A DNA stretch of 64,000 nucleotides from assembly GCF_042429235.1 (NCBI RefSeq), contig NZ_JBHMBA010000006.1; one strand, written 5' to 3'. Within the stretch, counting starts at the first letter, position 1. The number at the start of each line of letters is the position of its first letter. A program made the position numbers and the translations under genes. The notes under the pieces are model-generated. The model had not been told where the DNA came from. It did no database searches and worked only from the letters and a program-made list of their open reading frames with translations. The DNA comes from Arthrobacter_B citreus. GTDB lineage: Bacteria; Actinomycetota; Actinomycetes; Actinomycetales; Micrococcaceae. Positions 16,807 through 24,405 of the stretch are shown one piece after another.

Positions 16807-17940
16807 ATGCCCTACACCGCTGATGCCATCCGCCATGTGAAACTCTCCACGGCCACACTTCCGCTCACCACGCCCATCTCGGATGCGAAGGTCTTCACCG
16901 GCCGGCAGAAGCCGATGACGGAGGTGGTTTTCCTCTTCGCGGAGATCACCACGGAGCAGGGCCACCAGGGCCTGGGTTTCAGCTATTCCAAGCGCGCCGG
17001 CGGCCCGGCGCAGTACGCCCACGCGCGGGAAGTCGCCGAGGGCATGCTCGGGGAGGATCCCAACGACATCGGCCGGATCTACACCAAGCTGCTGTGGGCC
17101 GGCGCATCGGTGGGCCGCTCCGGCGTCGCCACGCAGGCCCTGGCCGCGCTGGATATTGCGCTGTATGACCTCAAGGCCAAGCGCGCCAACCTGCCGCTGG
17201 CCAAGCTGCTCGGCTCCCACCGGGATTCGGTGCGCACGTACAACACCTCCGGCGGCTTCCTCAACGCGTCCCTCGAGGAGGTCAAGGACCGCGCCAGCCA
17301 GTCCATCGAGGAGGGCATTGGCGGCATCAAGATCAAGGTCGGCCTGCCGGATTCCGCTGAGGATCTGCGCCGCGTCGCCGGCGTCCGCGAGCACATCGGC
17401 TCCGACGTCCCGCTCATGGTGGACGCCAACCAGCAGTGGGACCGCAGCACGGCCCTGCGGATGGGCCGCCGCCTGGAGGTCTTCGACCTCACCTGGATTG
17501 AAGAGCCGCTGGACGCGTACGACGCCGAGGGCCACGCCGAGCTCGCACGCGCCCTGGACACCCCCATTGCCACCGGTGAAATGCTGGCCTCCGTCGCCGA
17601 GCACGAGCGCCTGATCGCCCTGGGCTCCTGCGACATCATCCAGCCCGACGCGCCCCGCGTCGGCGGCATCACCCAGTTCCTGCGGCTGGCCACCCTGGCC
17701 GATCAGAAGGGCCTGGACCTGGCGCCGCACTTCGCCATGGAAATCCACCTGCACCTGGCCGCGGCCTATCCGCGCGAGGCGTGGGTGGAGCACTTCGACT
17801 GGCTGGACCCGCTGTTCAACGAACGGCTGGAAACCAAGGCCGGCCGGATGATCGTGCCGGACCGTCCAGGCCTCGGCGTCAGCCTCAGCGACCAGGCCCG
17901 CGCCTGGACCACCGACAGCGTGCAGTTCGGGCTGGCCTGA
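16807..17940 (+). CDS. Galactarate / L-talarate dehydratase (enolase superfamily)
   Basis: 377-residue mandelate-racemase-type enolase-superfamily enzyme, expected to dehydrate galactarate (or L-talarate) to 5-keto-4-deoxyglucarate. The KxK pair is K175-I-K177 in GGIKIKVG. Metal ligands appear in PLMVDANQQW, TWIEEPLDAYD and PIATGEM, and the catalytic His308 is in APHFAMEIHLHLAAAYP. That last block and GRMIVPDRPGLG closely recall the Salmonella GalrD/TalrD enzyme, from memory. ATG 16807 follows AAGGAA with five-base spacing. The next gene is its probable regulator. The product feeds KdgD, encoded at 23430. Confidence 0.85.
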   Translation: MPYTADAIRHVKLSTATLPLTTPISDAKVFTGRQKPMTEVVFLFAEITTEQGHQGLGFSYSKRAGGPAQYAHAREVAEGMLGEDPNDIGRIYTKLLWAGASVGRSGVATQALAALDIALYDLKAKRANLPLAKLLGSHRDSVRTYNTSGGFLNASLEEVKDRASQSIEEGIGGIKIKVGLPDSAEDLRRVAGVREHIGSDVPLMVDANQQWDRSTALRMGRRLEVFDLTWIEEPLDAYDAEGHAELARALDTPIATGEMLASVAEHERLIALGSCDIIQPDAPRVGGITQFLRLATLADQKGLDLAPHFAMEIHLHLAAAYPREAWVEHFDWLDPLFNERLETKAGRMIVPDRPGLGVSLSDQARAWTTDSVQFGLA

Positions 17941-17961
17941 GCCGCATGCGACGATAAGTGG

Positions 17962-18654
17962 ATGAGCCCCCACCTGACCTCTGATCTCGTTGGCGCGCTC
18001 CGGGCGGAAATTGTCGAAGGACGGATTTCCCCGGGCGACCGGCTCCCGAGTGAAAGCGCACTGATCGCCCGGCACGGCGTGTCACGGACAGTGGTGCGCG
18101 AAGCGGTTGCCCGGCTGCAGGCCGAGGGGCTCATCCACACCCGCCGCGGCAGCGGCAGCTTTGTGCTGGTACCGCCGACCCCGGAACACTCCGGCACCTC
18201 CCGCCCGGCGCGCACGCTCCAGGAACGGGTGGAACTGCTGGAGTTCCGCACAGCCATCGAATGCGAAGCGGCAGCTCTTGCCGCCCTCCGGCGCACCCCG
18301 GCGCAGTGTGCCGCCCTGGAGGCGGCACTGGATAACTTTGAAGCCGCCGCCGGCAACCCGGCCGCCGCCCTGGGCTTTGACTACGCTTTCCACCATGCAG
18401 TGGCGGAAGCGTCCGCAAACCCCTACCTCGCCGACGCCCTGCAGAACCTGGGCCCGGCCATGATCTCCATGCCCAAAGAGCGGCTGCAGGCCGCCACGGA
18501 CTCCGGGACGGACGTCGGCCCGGTGTCCGCTGAACACCGGGCCGTCCTTGATGCGGTTATCGCCGGGGATGCTTTGGCCGCAGCTGCCGCCATGCGCATC
18601 CACCTGGCCGGATCCCGGCGCAGGCTCGAAGCCGGCGCCGGGCAAAAAGCCTAG
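17962..18654 (+). CDS. GntR-family (FadR/FCD) regulator of galactarate use
   Basis: 230-residue repressor-type protein. The N-terminal winged helix (about residues 8-72; GDRLPSESALIARHGVSRTV, IHTRRGSGSFVL) and C-terminal FCD domain (about 85-215; VELLEFRTAIECEAAALAAL, FHHAVAEASAN) are standard. It follows the dehydratase gene by 21 bases, so it is probably cotranscribed and self-controlled through the tandem dyads at 16743-16778. The effector is probably galactarate or a pathway intermediate (inference). Its 3' end carries one copy of a 17-bp tandem duplication. Confidence 0.88.
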   Translation: MSPHLTSDLVGALRAEIVEGRISPGDRLPSESALIARHGVSRTVVREAVARLQAEGLIHTRRGSGSFVLVPPTPEHSGTSRPARTLQERVELLEFRTAIECEAAALAALRRTPAQCAALEAALDNFEAAAGNPAAALGFDYAFHHAVAEASANPYLADALQNLGPAMISMPKERLQAATDSGTDVGPVSAEHRAVLDAVIAGDALAAAAAMRIHLAGSRRRLEAGAGQKA

Positions 18655-18670
18655 CCGGGCAAAAAGCCTA
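18637..18670. repeat. Perfect 17-bp tandem duplication at a convergent gene junction
   Basis: GCCGGGCAAAAAGCCTA is present twice in direct succession (18637-18653, 18654-18670), followed by GCCGG. Each unit contains GGC-AAAAA-GCC. The first copy holds the end of the gntR frame and the second the stop codon of uspA on the other strand, so the event moved the two stops apart. Confidence 0.85.
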
Positions 18671-19069
18671 GCCGGCCTGCGCCGGCTTTACCGCCAGCAC
18701 CGGCCGGTCAGCCTGCAGCAGGATCCGCTGCGCCGAAGAGCCCATGATGAACTTGCCCACCTGGGAACGCTGCCGGAGCCCGATCACTATCAGGGACACA
18801 TCGTGGGTGCGGGCAAGGTCAAGGATTTCCTCGGCCAAATCGTCCGTGTGGGTGGGCTGCAGCACCGTGGCGCTGACTCCCGCAGCCGTGCTGGCTTCCG
18901 CCAGGCGCTTGAGGTCCTCAGGAGAGGCCACCATCTTCTCCACCAGCGCACCCTTCCGGCTGGAGTTCACGATCAGCAGCTCCTCCCCGCGCAGTTTGGC
19001 TTCGGCGATGGCAGCCTCGGCTGCTGCCTCGCCCACCGGGCTGGGGACGTATCCGACGAGGATGCTCAT
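18668..19069 (-). CDS. Universal stress protein (UspA family)
   Basis: 133-residue single-domain UspA-fold protein. It starts ILVGYVPSPVGEAAAEAAI and ends with the nucleotide-binding segment IVIGLRQRSQVGKFIMGSSAQRILLQ..PVLAV, a slightly degenerate G-2x-G-9x-GS motif. Its ATG overlaps the tctA stop (ATGA), so it is the last gene of tctC-tctB-tctA-uspA. A Usp domain coupled to a transporter suggests a nucleotide-sensing or regulatory partner for TctA, by inference. Confidence 0.88.
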   Translation of the reverse strand: MSILVGYVPSPVGEAAAEAAIAEAKLRGEELLIVNSSRKGALVEKMVASPEDLKRLAEASTAAGVSATVLQPTHTDDLAEEILDLARTHDVSLIVIGLRQRSQVGKFIMGSSAQRILLQADRPVLAVKPAQAG

Positions 19070-20589
19070 ACTGTTTCCTTAGGTAGTGTCGGCGCCTGCG
19101 CGGCGGGCTTGCGGCGCCGGAGAGCGGACTGGATGAGGGGAAGGACTGCGACGAACAGGAAGACCACGAGCAGCGATGCGGAGATCGGCCGGCTGAAGAA
19201 GCCAAACACGTCGCCGTCGAGAACCAGGAGCGAACGCCGCAGCGAGGACTCCAGCAGCGAACCAAGAACGAAGGCCAGCACCAGGGGGCCCGGCTCGAAG
19301 CCGAACTTCTTCATCAGGTAGCCCACGGCGCCGAAGAAGACCACCAGCAGGACGTCGAACATGGAGTTGTTGATGGTGTAGGCGCCCAGGATGGTGATCA
19401 GCGCCGTGATCGGGGCGAGGATGGCGGCCCGGACGCGGAGGATGCGGATAAAGATGCCGACGAGCGGGATGGACATCAGCAGAAGCAGGATGTTGCCGAT
19501 GTACATGGAGTTGATGACGCCCCAGAACAGCTCCGGATCGTTCTCCACCAGCTGCGGGCCCGGCGTGACGCCCTGGATGAGCAGCGCGCCGAACATCAGC
19601 GCCATTGTGGCGTTGGCCGGGATGCCCAGTGTCAGCAGCGGAATGAAGGAACTGGTGGCGGCGGCGTTGTTGGCTGTTTCCGGCCCGGCGACACCTTCCA
19701 CGGCGCCCCGGCCGAACCGTTCGGGATGCTTGGCCCGCTTCTTCTCCACGGCATAGGCGGCCATGGAAGCGATCGTGGCACCGCCGCCCGGCAGGATGCC
19801 CAGGAAGAAGCCGAGGACCGAGCCGCGGCCAATGGCGCCCGACGACTGCTTCAGGTCCTTGCGGGAGGGCCAGACGTTGCCCACCTTGGCGGGGACGGAA
19901 GCGGCGCGGTGGCGTTCTTCGAGGCTGTGCAGGATTTCACCGAGCCCGAACAGGCCCATGGCCACCGGCACAAAGTCGATGCCGTCCGCCAGGTTGATGT
20001 TGCCGAAGGTGAACCGTTCGGCACCGGTGAACGAGTCGCGGCCCACGGTGGCCAGCAGCAGGCCGATGCCGGCCGCGACGAGCGCCTTGATCTTGCCGCC
20101 GTTGCTGATGGTTGCCACCAGCAGGATGCCCAGGAGCGCGAGGGCGGTGTATTCCGGCGGCCCGAAGTCCAGGGCAAAACCCGCCACCAGCGGCGCCAGG
20201 AATGTGAGGCCGATAATGGCCACGGTCCCGCCGATGAAGGAGCCGACGGCGGCAATTCCGAGGGCGGTTCCGGCGCGTCCCTGTTTGGCCATCATGTAGC
20301 CGTCGAAGACCGTGACGACGGAACTGGCTTCGCCCGGAAGGCGCAGGAGGACCGAGGTGATGGTGCCGCCGTACTGTGCGCCGTAGAAGATGCCCGAGAG
20401 CATGATGATGGCGGTGACGGGTTCAATCCCGTAGGTCAGCGGCAGCAGGATGGCAATCGTCGCGGCCGGGCCGAGGCCGGGCAGCACGCCGATCAGCATG
20501 CCGATCACCACGCCAATGAGGCAGTAGAGCAGGTTTGTGGGGTCCAGGACAACGGTGAACCCGTTGAGGACCGGCTGAAGGAAATCCAT
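19066..20589 (-). CDS. tctA: Tripartite tricarboxylate transporter, large membrane subunit TctA
   Basis: 507-residue, about 11-helix membrane protein that forms the channel of a TTT-family secondary transporter. Clear family blocks are LIGVVIGMLIGVLPGLGPAA near the start, PGEASSVVTVFDGYMMAKQG, FFLGILPGGGATIASMAAYA and ETANNAAATSSFIPLLTLGI. Together with TctB and the TctC receptor it should import a di/tricarboxylate or sugar acid. Placement beside kdgD and gudD points to an aldarate such as glucarate or galactarate (inference). Confidence 0.94.
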   Translation of the reverse strand: MDFLQPVLNGFTVVLDPTNLLYCLIGVVIGMLIGVLPGLGPAATIAILLPLTYGIEPVTAIIMLSGIFYGAQYGGTITSVLLRLPGEASSVVTVFDGYMMAKQGRAGTALGIAAVGSFIGGTVAIIGLTFLAPLVAGFALDFGPPEYTALALLGILLVATISNGGKIKALVAAGIGLLLATVGRDSFTGAERFTFGNINLADGIDFVPVAMGLFGLGEILHSLEERHRAASVPAKVGNVWPSRKDLKQSSGAIGRGSVLGFFLGILPGGGATIASMAAYAVEKKRAKHPERFGRGAVEGVAGPETANNAAATSSFIPLLTLGIPANATMALMFGALLIQGVTPGPQLVENDPELFWGVINSMYIGNILLLLMSIPLVGIFIRILRVRAAILAPITALITILGAYTINNSMFDVLLVVFFGAVGYLMKKFGFEPGPLVLAFVLGSLLESSLRRSLLVLDGDVFGFFSRPISASLLVVFLFVAVLPLIQSALRRRKPAAQAPTLPKETV

Positions 20590-20610
20590 GTGAACTCTTG
20601 CTCGTTTCCG

Positions 20611-21177
20611 TTAAAACAGGTGGGGAATGGAAGTCCCCAGGCCCAGGACAAAGATGCCGTAGAACGCCGCAACGACGAGCACCGAATAGAGGACCGCCGA
20701 ACGCCAGGTCTCTCCGCCCAGGAACTTCATCCAGACGAGGCTCAGCAGCAGCGATGGGATCTCGAACCCAATGACCGGCATCAGGACGGCCAGCCCCACC
20801 AGGGTCAGGAAGCCGAACAGGGTGTACAGGGAGTACCGGGAGAACTTCTCACCGTCACCGCCGCCGCGGCCGGCAACCACCTGGACCAGCGCCAGGACCA
20901 GCACGACCAGGCTCACGATGAACGGCCACATTCCCGGCTGGGGCTGCGAGGGGGCACCGAGTCCGAGATTGAGTGAGATGACCATGCCTGTGGCACCAAG
21001 GGCTGCTGCCACCAGCGCCGAAATTGTATTGGCCAGTCCGCCGGCGGATGGGGGCGCGTCAGCCTCCCAGCGGGCCGCCAGTTCGTCGGGGGTGAGCGCG
21101 TCGTCGGTGAGGAGCGAATCTGCTCCGGCGGGTTCGCGGCCGGGAATTGGCCCGGTTGTGTCTGGGTCTTGCTTCAT
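20611..21177 (-). CDS. tctB: Tripartite tricarboxylate transporter, small membrane subunit TctB
   Basis: 188-residue protein with four hydrophobic segments (about residues 50-68, 80-100, 112-132 and 155-180), usual for TctB. The first 40 residues are acidic and cytoplasmic (DDALTPDELAARWEADAPP), longer than in many family members. It lies between tctC and tctA; a strong hairpin separates it from tctC. It works only as part of the TctABC system. Confidence 0.85.
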   Translation of the reverse strand: MKQDPDTTGPIPGREPAGADSLLTDDALTPDELAARWEADAPPSAGGLANTISALVAAALGATGMVISLNLGLGAPSQPQPGMWPFIVSLVVLVLALVQVVAGRGGGDGEKFSRYSLYTLFGFLTLVGLAVLMPVIGFEIPSLLLSLVWMKFLGGETWRSAVLYSVLVVAAFYGIFVLGLGTSIPHLF

Positions 21178-21225
21178 GGGGCTCCTGTGGGAACTGGAAC
21201 TGGAACGGCGGTGCTTGGCACTGGG

Positions 21226-21268
21226 CCGGCAACCGCCGGCTGCGCAATCAGCAGCCGGCGGTTGCCGG
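21226..21268 (-). promoter_or_regulatory. Perfect 18-bp stem-loop between tctC and tctB
   Basis: CCGGCAACCGCCGGCTGC (21226-21243) pairs exactly with GCAGCCGGCGGTTGCCGG (21251-21268), with a seven-base loop. It begins eight bases after the tctC stop and has no U tract. It may act as an RNA-stabilising or attenuating element that keeps receptor mRNA above that of the membrane subunits. Confidence 0.6.
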
Positions 21269-21276
21269 AGAATGGA

Positions 21277-22272
21277 TCAGTTACCGGAAAGTGAGATGTC
21301 CAGCTCTTCGGTCAGTGAGCGGTATTTTTCGCCCAGGGCCGTCCACTCGGTGACAACCTCTTCGCCCGAAATCACCTTGGGGGTCAGCAGGCTCTTCTCG
21401 TTGAAGTCCTTGTACTGCTGCTCCTCGACGGCGGCTTCGATCCCTTCGACCAAGCGGGCCTTGACGTCCTCGGGCAGGCCTTTCGGGGCCGCGACGGCGC
21501 GGTACTGCGCCACGGGAACGTCATATCCCTCTTCGACGGCGGTGGGAACATCCGGGAGGAAGGTGTTGCGCTCCGAGGAGAAGACCACCACCGGAACAAC
21601 CTTCCCGGCGTCAATCTGCGGCTTGGCCTCGCCGAGCTGGATCGTGGCGAGCTGGACCTGGTTGCCGAGTACGGCCGTCAGGGCGGGGTTGCCGGAATCG
21701 AACGGGACTTCGGTTCCGGTGATGCCGGCCTGCTTGAAGATCACGCTCTGCGCCAGCTGGGATCCGGTGCCCACGCCGGCGGTTCCGTAGGTGAAGTCGA
21801 CCGGGCTGTTGATGATGTCATCGAGGGTCTTCACCCCGGCGGCCGGGCTGGCCACCAGCACGTAGTCGTCCTGGGAAAGTCCCATCAGCACATCCAGGTC
21901 GGCAATGTCCACGGCTTCATTTTCGGACACGGCAAGAGGAGTGATGGTGATGAGCGATGCGTTGAGCATGACCAGGTTGTAGCCGTCGGCGTTCTTGCCG
22001 CTGACTTCCTGCGTGGCCAGGGCTCCGTTGGCGCCGGGCTTGTTCACGACGGGAACTGCGACGCCGAGGTCTTTGCCCAGGCCGTCGGCAACCGAGCGGG
22101 CCACCAGGTCACTGGACCCGCCGGCAGCCTGGCCCACGGTCAGGGTGACGGGACCGGACGGGTATTCCTTGGATGAATCTCCGGAGCCGACGTTGCCGCC
22201 GCAGGCGGTCAGGGCCAGAAGCATCGAAGCGGCGGCAGTGCCGATCACGGTGCGCGTGGACAAGCGTTTCAT
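21277..22272 (-). CDS. tctC: TctC-type substrate-binding lipoprotein (Bug family)
   Basis: 331-residue extracytoplasmic receptor with a lipobox (LALTAC, Cys24). Bug-family markers are VTLTVGQAAGGSSDLVARSV near residue 44, VPVVNKPGANGALATQEV, and a C-terminal half with AVAAPKGLPEDVKARLVEGI. It captures a carboxylate for TctAB. Start ATG 22272 follows GGGAGAACCC. It is transcribed from TTGGAC-N18-TAGACT and is divergent from the LysR gene, a common regulator-target pairing. Confidence 0.93.
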   Translation of the reverse strand: MKRLSTRTVIGTAAASMLLALTACGGNVGSGDSSKEYPSGPVTLTVGQAAGGSSDLVARSVADGLGKDLGVAVPVVNKPGANGALATQEVSGKNADGYNLVMLNASLITITPLAVSENEAVDIADLDVLMGLSQDDYVLVASPAAGVKTLDDIINSPVDFTYGTAGVGTGSQLAQSVIFKQAGITGTEVPFDSGNPALTAVLGNQVQLATIQLGEAKPQIDAGKVVPVVVFSSERNTFLPDVPTAVEEGYDVPVAQYRAVAAPKGLPEDVKARLVEGIEAAVEEQQYKDFNEKSLLTPKVISGEEVVTEWTALGEKYRSLTEELDISLSGN

Positions 22273-22343
22273 GGGTTCTCCCAGGTGAGGTAACGAAAAA
22301 TGTCAGGCCGGGAAAGAGTGGAACGGTGTGGCCTCGGTCACCG

Positions 22344-22373
22344 AGTCTAAAAACCACTATGATGCATGTCCAA
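22344..22373 (-). promoter_or_regulatory. Promoter of the tctCBA-uspA operon
   Basis: On the minus strand, TTGGAC (22373-22368) and TAGACT (22349-22344) are separated by 18 bases, a good sigma-70-type match. The LysR gene starts 37 bases upstream, so LysR sites should lie around 22374-22410. I could not define one with confidence. Confidence 0.5.
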
Positions 22374-22409
22374 CCCCAATACGGCATTGAGTAATACCTG
22401 GAAGGCATC

Positions 22410-23294
22410 ATGTTCACTTTGGATCAGGCTCGCAGTTTCATAGCAGTGGCCGAAGAACTGCACTTTGGCCGGGCCGCCATCCGACTCAATATGACCCAGC
22501 CACCGCTCAGCCGGCAGATCCAAAAACTGGAGCGGGAACTCCGCGTGGACCTGCTGGAACGGGACAAGCGCAAGGTGGCACTGACCGCCGGCGGACGGGC
22601 CTTTCTGGAGGAGGCACGAAAACTCGTTGCCGCAGCGGACCGGGCGCCAAACACCGCCCGGCGGATGGCGCAGGGCAGCGCCGGCATTATCCGCCTGGGC
22701 TTCACCGCGGCCTCCGGATACAGCCTCCTGGGTCCGATCCTGCGCGAAATTGCCGAGTCGCTGCCGGGGGTGGACGTGGAACTGCAGGAACTCGTGACCA
22801 GCGAGCAGGTCCAGGCGCTGTCCCACGGTGACCTGGACCTCGGCTTGGCCCGGCCCCCCTTTGACACCGAACGTTTTGAATCCCATCTGCTGTTTTCGGA
22901 AGACCTGCGGCTCGCTGTTCCGGCGGGACATCCCCTCGATTCCCTGCAGCGGCCCGTGACAACCGCCGATCTGCGCGATACCCCGCTGATCATGCATTCC
23001 CCCACCAAGGCCAGGTACTTCTACGACCTCGCGGTCCGCCTGATGCCGATTGAGCATCACAATGTCGTTCACACGGTGAGCCAGATCCTGACGATGGTTG
23101 CCCTGGTGGCTGCGGGCCGCGGGGTCGCCATTGTCCCCGAGTCCGCCAGGACGCTCCACCTGGAGGGCGTCTCCTATCTTCAGTTGGAGGGCATCGCCTC
23201 GGACGCGGTTCAGCTGCACGCCATCTGGAACCGGAATTCCACCAACCCGGCGCTGGCCCGCGTCCTCGAACTGCTGCAGGTATCCGCTGCCTAG
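22410..23294 (+). CDS. LysR-family transcriptional regulator
   Basis: 294-residue LysR protein. The N-terminal helix-turn-helix (about residues 1-60; FIAVAEELHFGRAAIRLNMT, QPPLSRQIQKLE) is followed by the periplasmic-binding-protein-like effector domain (about 90-290; LGFTAASGYSLLGPILRE). It is close to the CatR/AlsR-like group by its N-terminal wording. It is divergent from tctC and upstream of kdgD, which makes it the probable activator of aldarate uptake and breakdown. Start ATG is preceded by GGAAGG. Confidence 0.9.
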   Translation: MFTLDQARSFIAVAEELHFGRAAIRLNMTQPPLSRQIQKLERELRVDLLERDKRKVALTAGGRAFLEEARKLVAAADRAPNTARRMAQGSAGIIRLGFTAASGYSLLGPILREIAESLPGVDVELQELVTSEQVQALSHGDLDLGLARPPFDTERFESHLLFSEDLRLAVPAGHPLDSLQRPVTTADLRDTPLIMHSPTKARYFYDLAVRLMPIEHHNVVHTVSQILTMVALVAAGRGVAIVPESARTLHLEGVSYLQLEGIASDAVQLHAIWNRNSTNPALARVLELLQVSAA

Positions 23295-23345
23295 ACGCCG
23301 CCTCAGCTCAATACCTTTAGAGCATCGGTTCATATAAAAGAGGGC

Positions 23346-23376
23346 TTGGACAGGCATCACCAGTGGTTCCTAGGCT
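23346..23376 (+). promoter_or_regulatory. Promoter of the kdgD operon
   Basis: TTGGAC (23346-23351) and TAGGCT (23371-23376) are separated by 19 bases. The leader is about 45 bases and ends in an AAGGAA ribosome site before kdgD. Confidence 0.5.
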
Positions 23377-23429
23377 GGGGTCACTCCCGTATCTGCCACA
23401 ACGGCACCTCTGCTAAGGAACGATGCACA

Positions 23430-24380
23430 ATGGCGCAGTACACGCCCTCCGAACTAGCCACCACCCTCAAAGACGGACTTCTCTCCTTCCCGGTGACACC
23501 CTTCGACGCCGAACTGCGCCTGGACGAGGCAAAGTACCGCGAGCATCTGGCATGGCAGGCCAGCTTTGGCGTTGCGGGCCTGTTTGCCGCCGGCGGCACC
23601 GGCGAAGGCTTCAGCCTCACCCAGCCCGAACTGGAGCGCACCGTTTCCATCGCCGTCGAGGAAGCCGGATCCATCGTTCCGGTGCTCGCCTCGGTCGGTG
23701 GTTCCACGTCCCAGGCCGTGGCATCCGCCCGCGCCGCTGAGGCCGCGGGAGCGGAAGGCCTGCTGCTGCTGCCGCCGTACCTGACCGAATGCGACCAGGC
23801 CGGACTGGCCGCCCACGTTGACGCGGTCACCTCCGCCGTGGGCATCGGCGTCATCGTCTACAACCGGGCCAACGCCCGCTACGCCGCGCAGACCGTCGCC
23901 GGACTGGCCGACCGCCATGAAAACTTCATCGGCTTCAAGGACGGGGTTGGCGACATCGAACACCTCACCAAGGTGTACGCCACCAACGGTGACCGGCTCT
24001 TCTACCTGGGCGGCCTGCCCACCGCCGAGACCTTCGCCCTGCCGCTGCTGCAGCTGGGCATGAGCACCTACTCCTCCGCGATGTACAACTTTGTCCCCGA
24101 ATTCGCCCTCGAGTTCTACCGCGATGTCCGTAACCAGGACCGGGACGCCGTCACGGAAAAACTGAACCGCTTCGTCCTGCCCTACATTGAGATCCGGGAC
24201 CGGATCAAGGGCTACGGAGTGTCCATTGTTAAGGGCGGCCTGAAGGCCGTGGGCCGCGACGTCGGCTCCGTGCGCCCGCCGCTGCAGGATCTCTCGGAGC
24301 AGGACCTCGCCGACCTGGCGGACCTCATCACCCGGGCCGGCGTCAGCCCCGACGTCTCCGCTGCCGCTGCCCGCGCCTAA
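23430..24380 (+). CDS. kdgD: 5-dehydro-4-deoxyglucarate dehydratase
   Basis: 316-residue DapA-superfamily TIM barrel that dehydrates and decarboxylates 5-keto-4-deoxyglucarate to 2,5-dioxopentanoate (2-oxoglutarate semialdehyde). The Schiff-base Lys170 is in FIGFKDGVG and the partner Tyr144 in VIVYNRANA; FAAGGTGEGFSL is the usual substrate-carboxylate loop. Start ATG 23430 has AAGGAA nine bases upstream; the longer frame from 23346 begins on the promoter. It is the first gene of kdgD-dehydrogenase-gudD. The product is handed directly to the next enzyme. Confidence 0.92.
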   Translation: MAQYTPSELATTLKDGLLSFPVTPFDAELRLDEAKYREHLAWQASFGVAGLFAAGGTGEGFSLTQPELERTVSIAVEEAGSIVPVLASVGGSTSQAVASARAAEAAGAEGLLLLPPYLTECDQAGLAAHVDAVTSAVGIGVIVYNRANARYAAQTVAGLADRHENFIGFKDGVGDIEHLTKVYATNGDRLFYLGGLPTAETFALPLLQLGMSTYSSAMYNFVPEFALEFYRDVRNQDRDAVTEKLNRFVLPYIEIRDRIKGYGVSIVKGGLKAVGRDVGSVRPPLQDLSEQDLADLADLITRAGVSPDVSAAAARA

Positions 24381-24405
24381 CCAGAACTGACGACAAGGAG
24401 CATTC

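Noticed and set aside
16771..18075. A 434-codon minus-strand frame opposite the galactarate dehydratase
   Set aside because: It is the shadow of a gene with intact catalytic residues; no family features in the translation.
19726..20976. A 416-codon plus-strand frame opposite tctA and tctB
   Set aside because: It is an antisense frame rich in Gln, Asp and Gly without domain signs; TctA and TctB are clear on the other strand.
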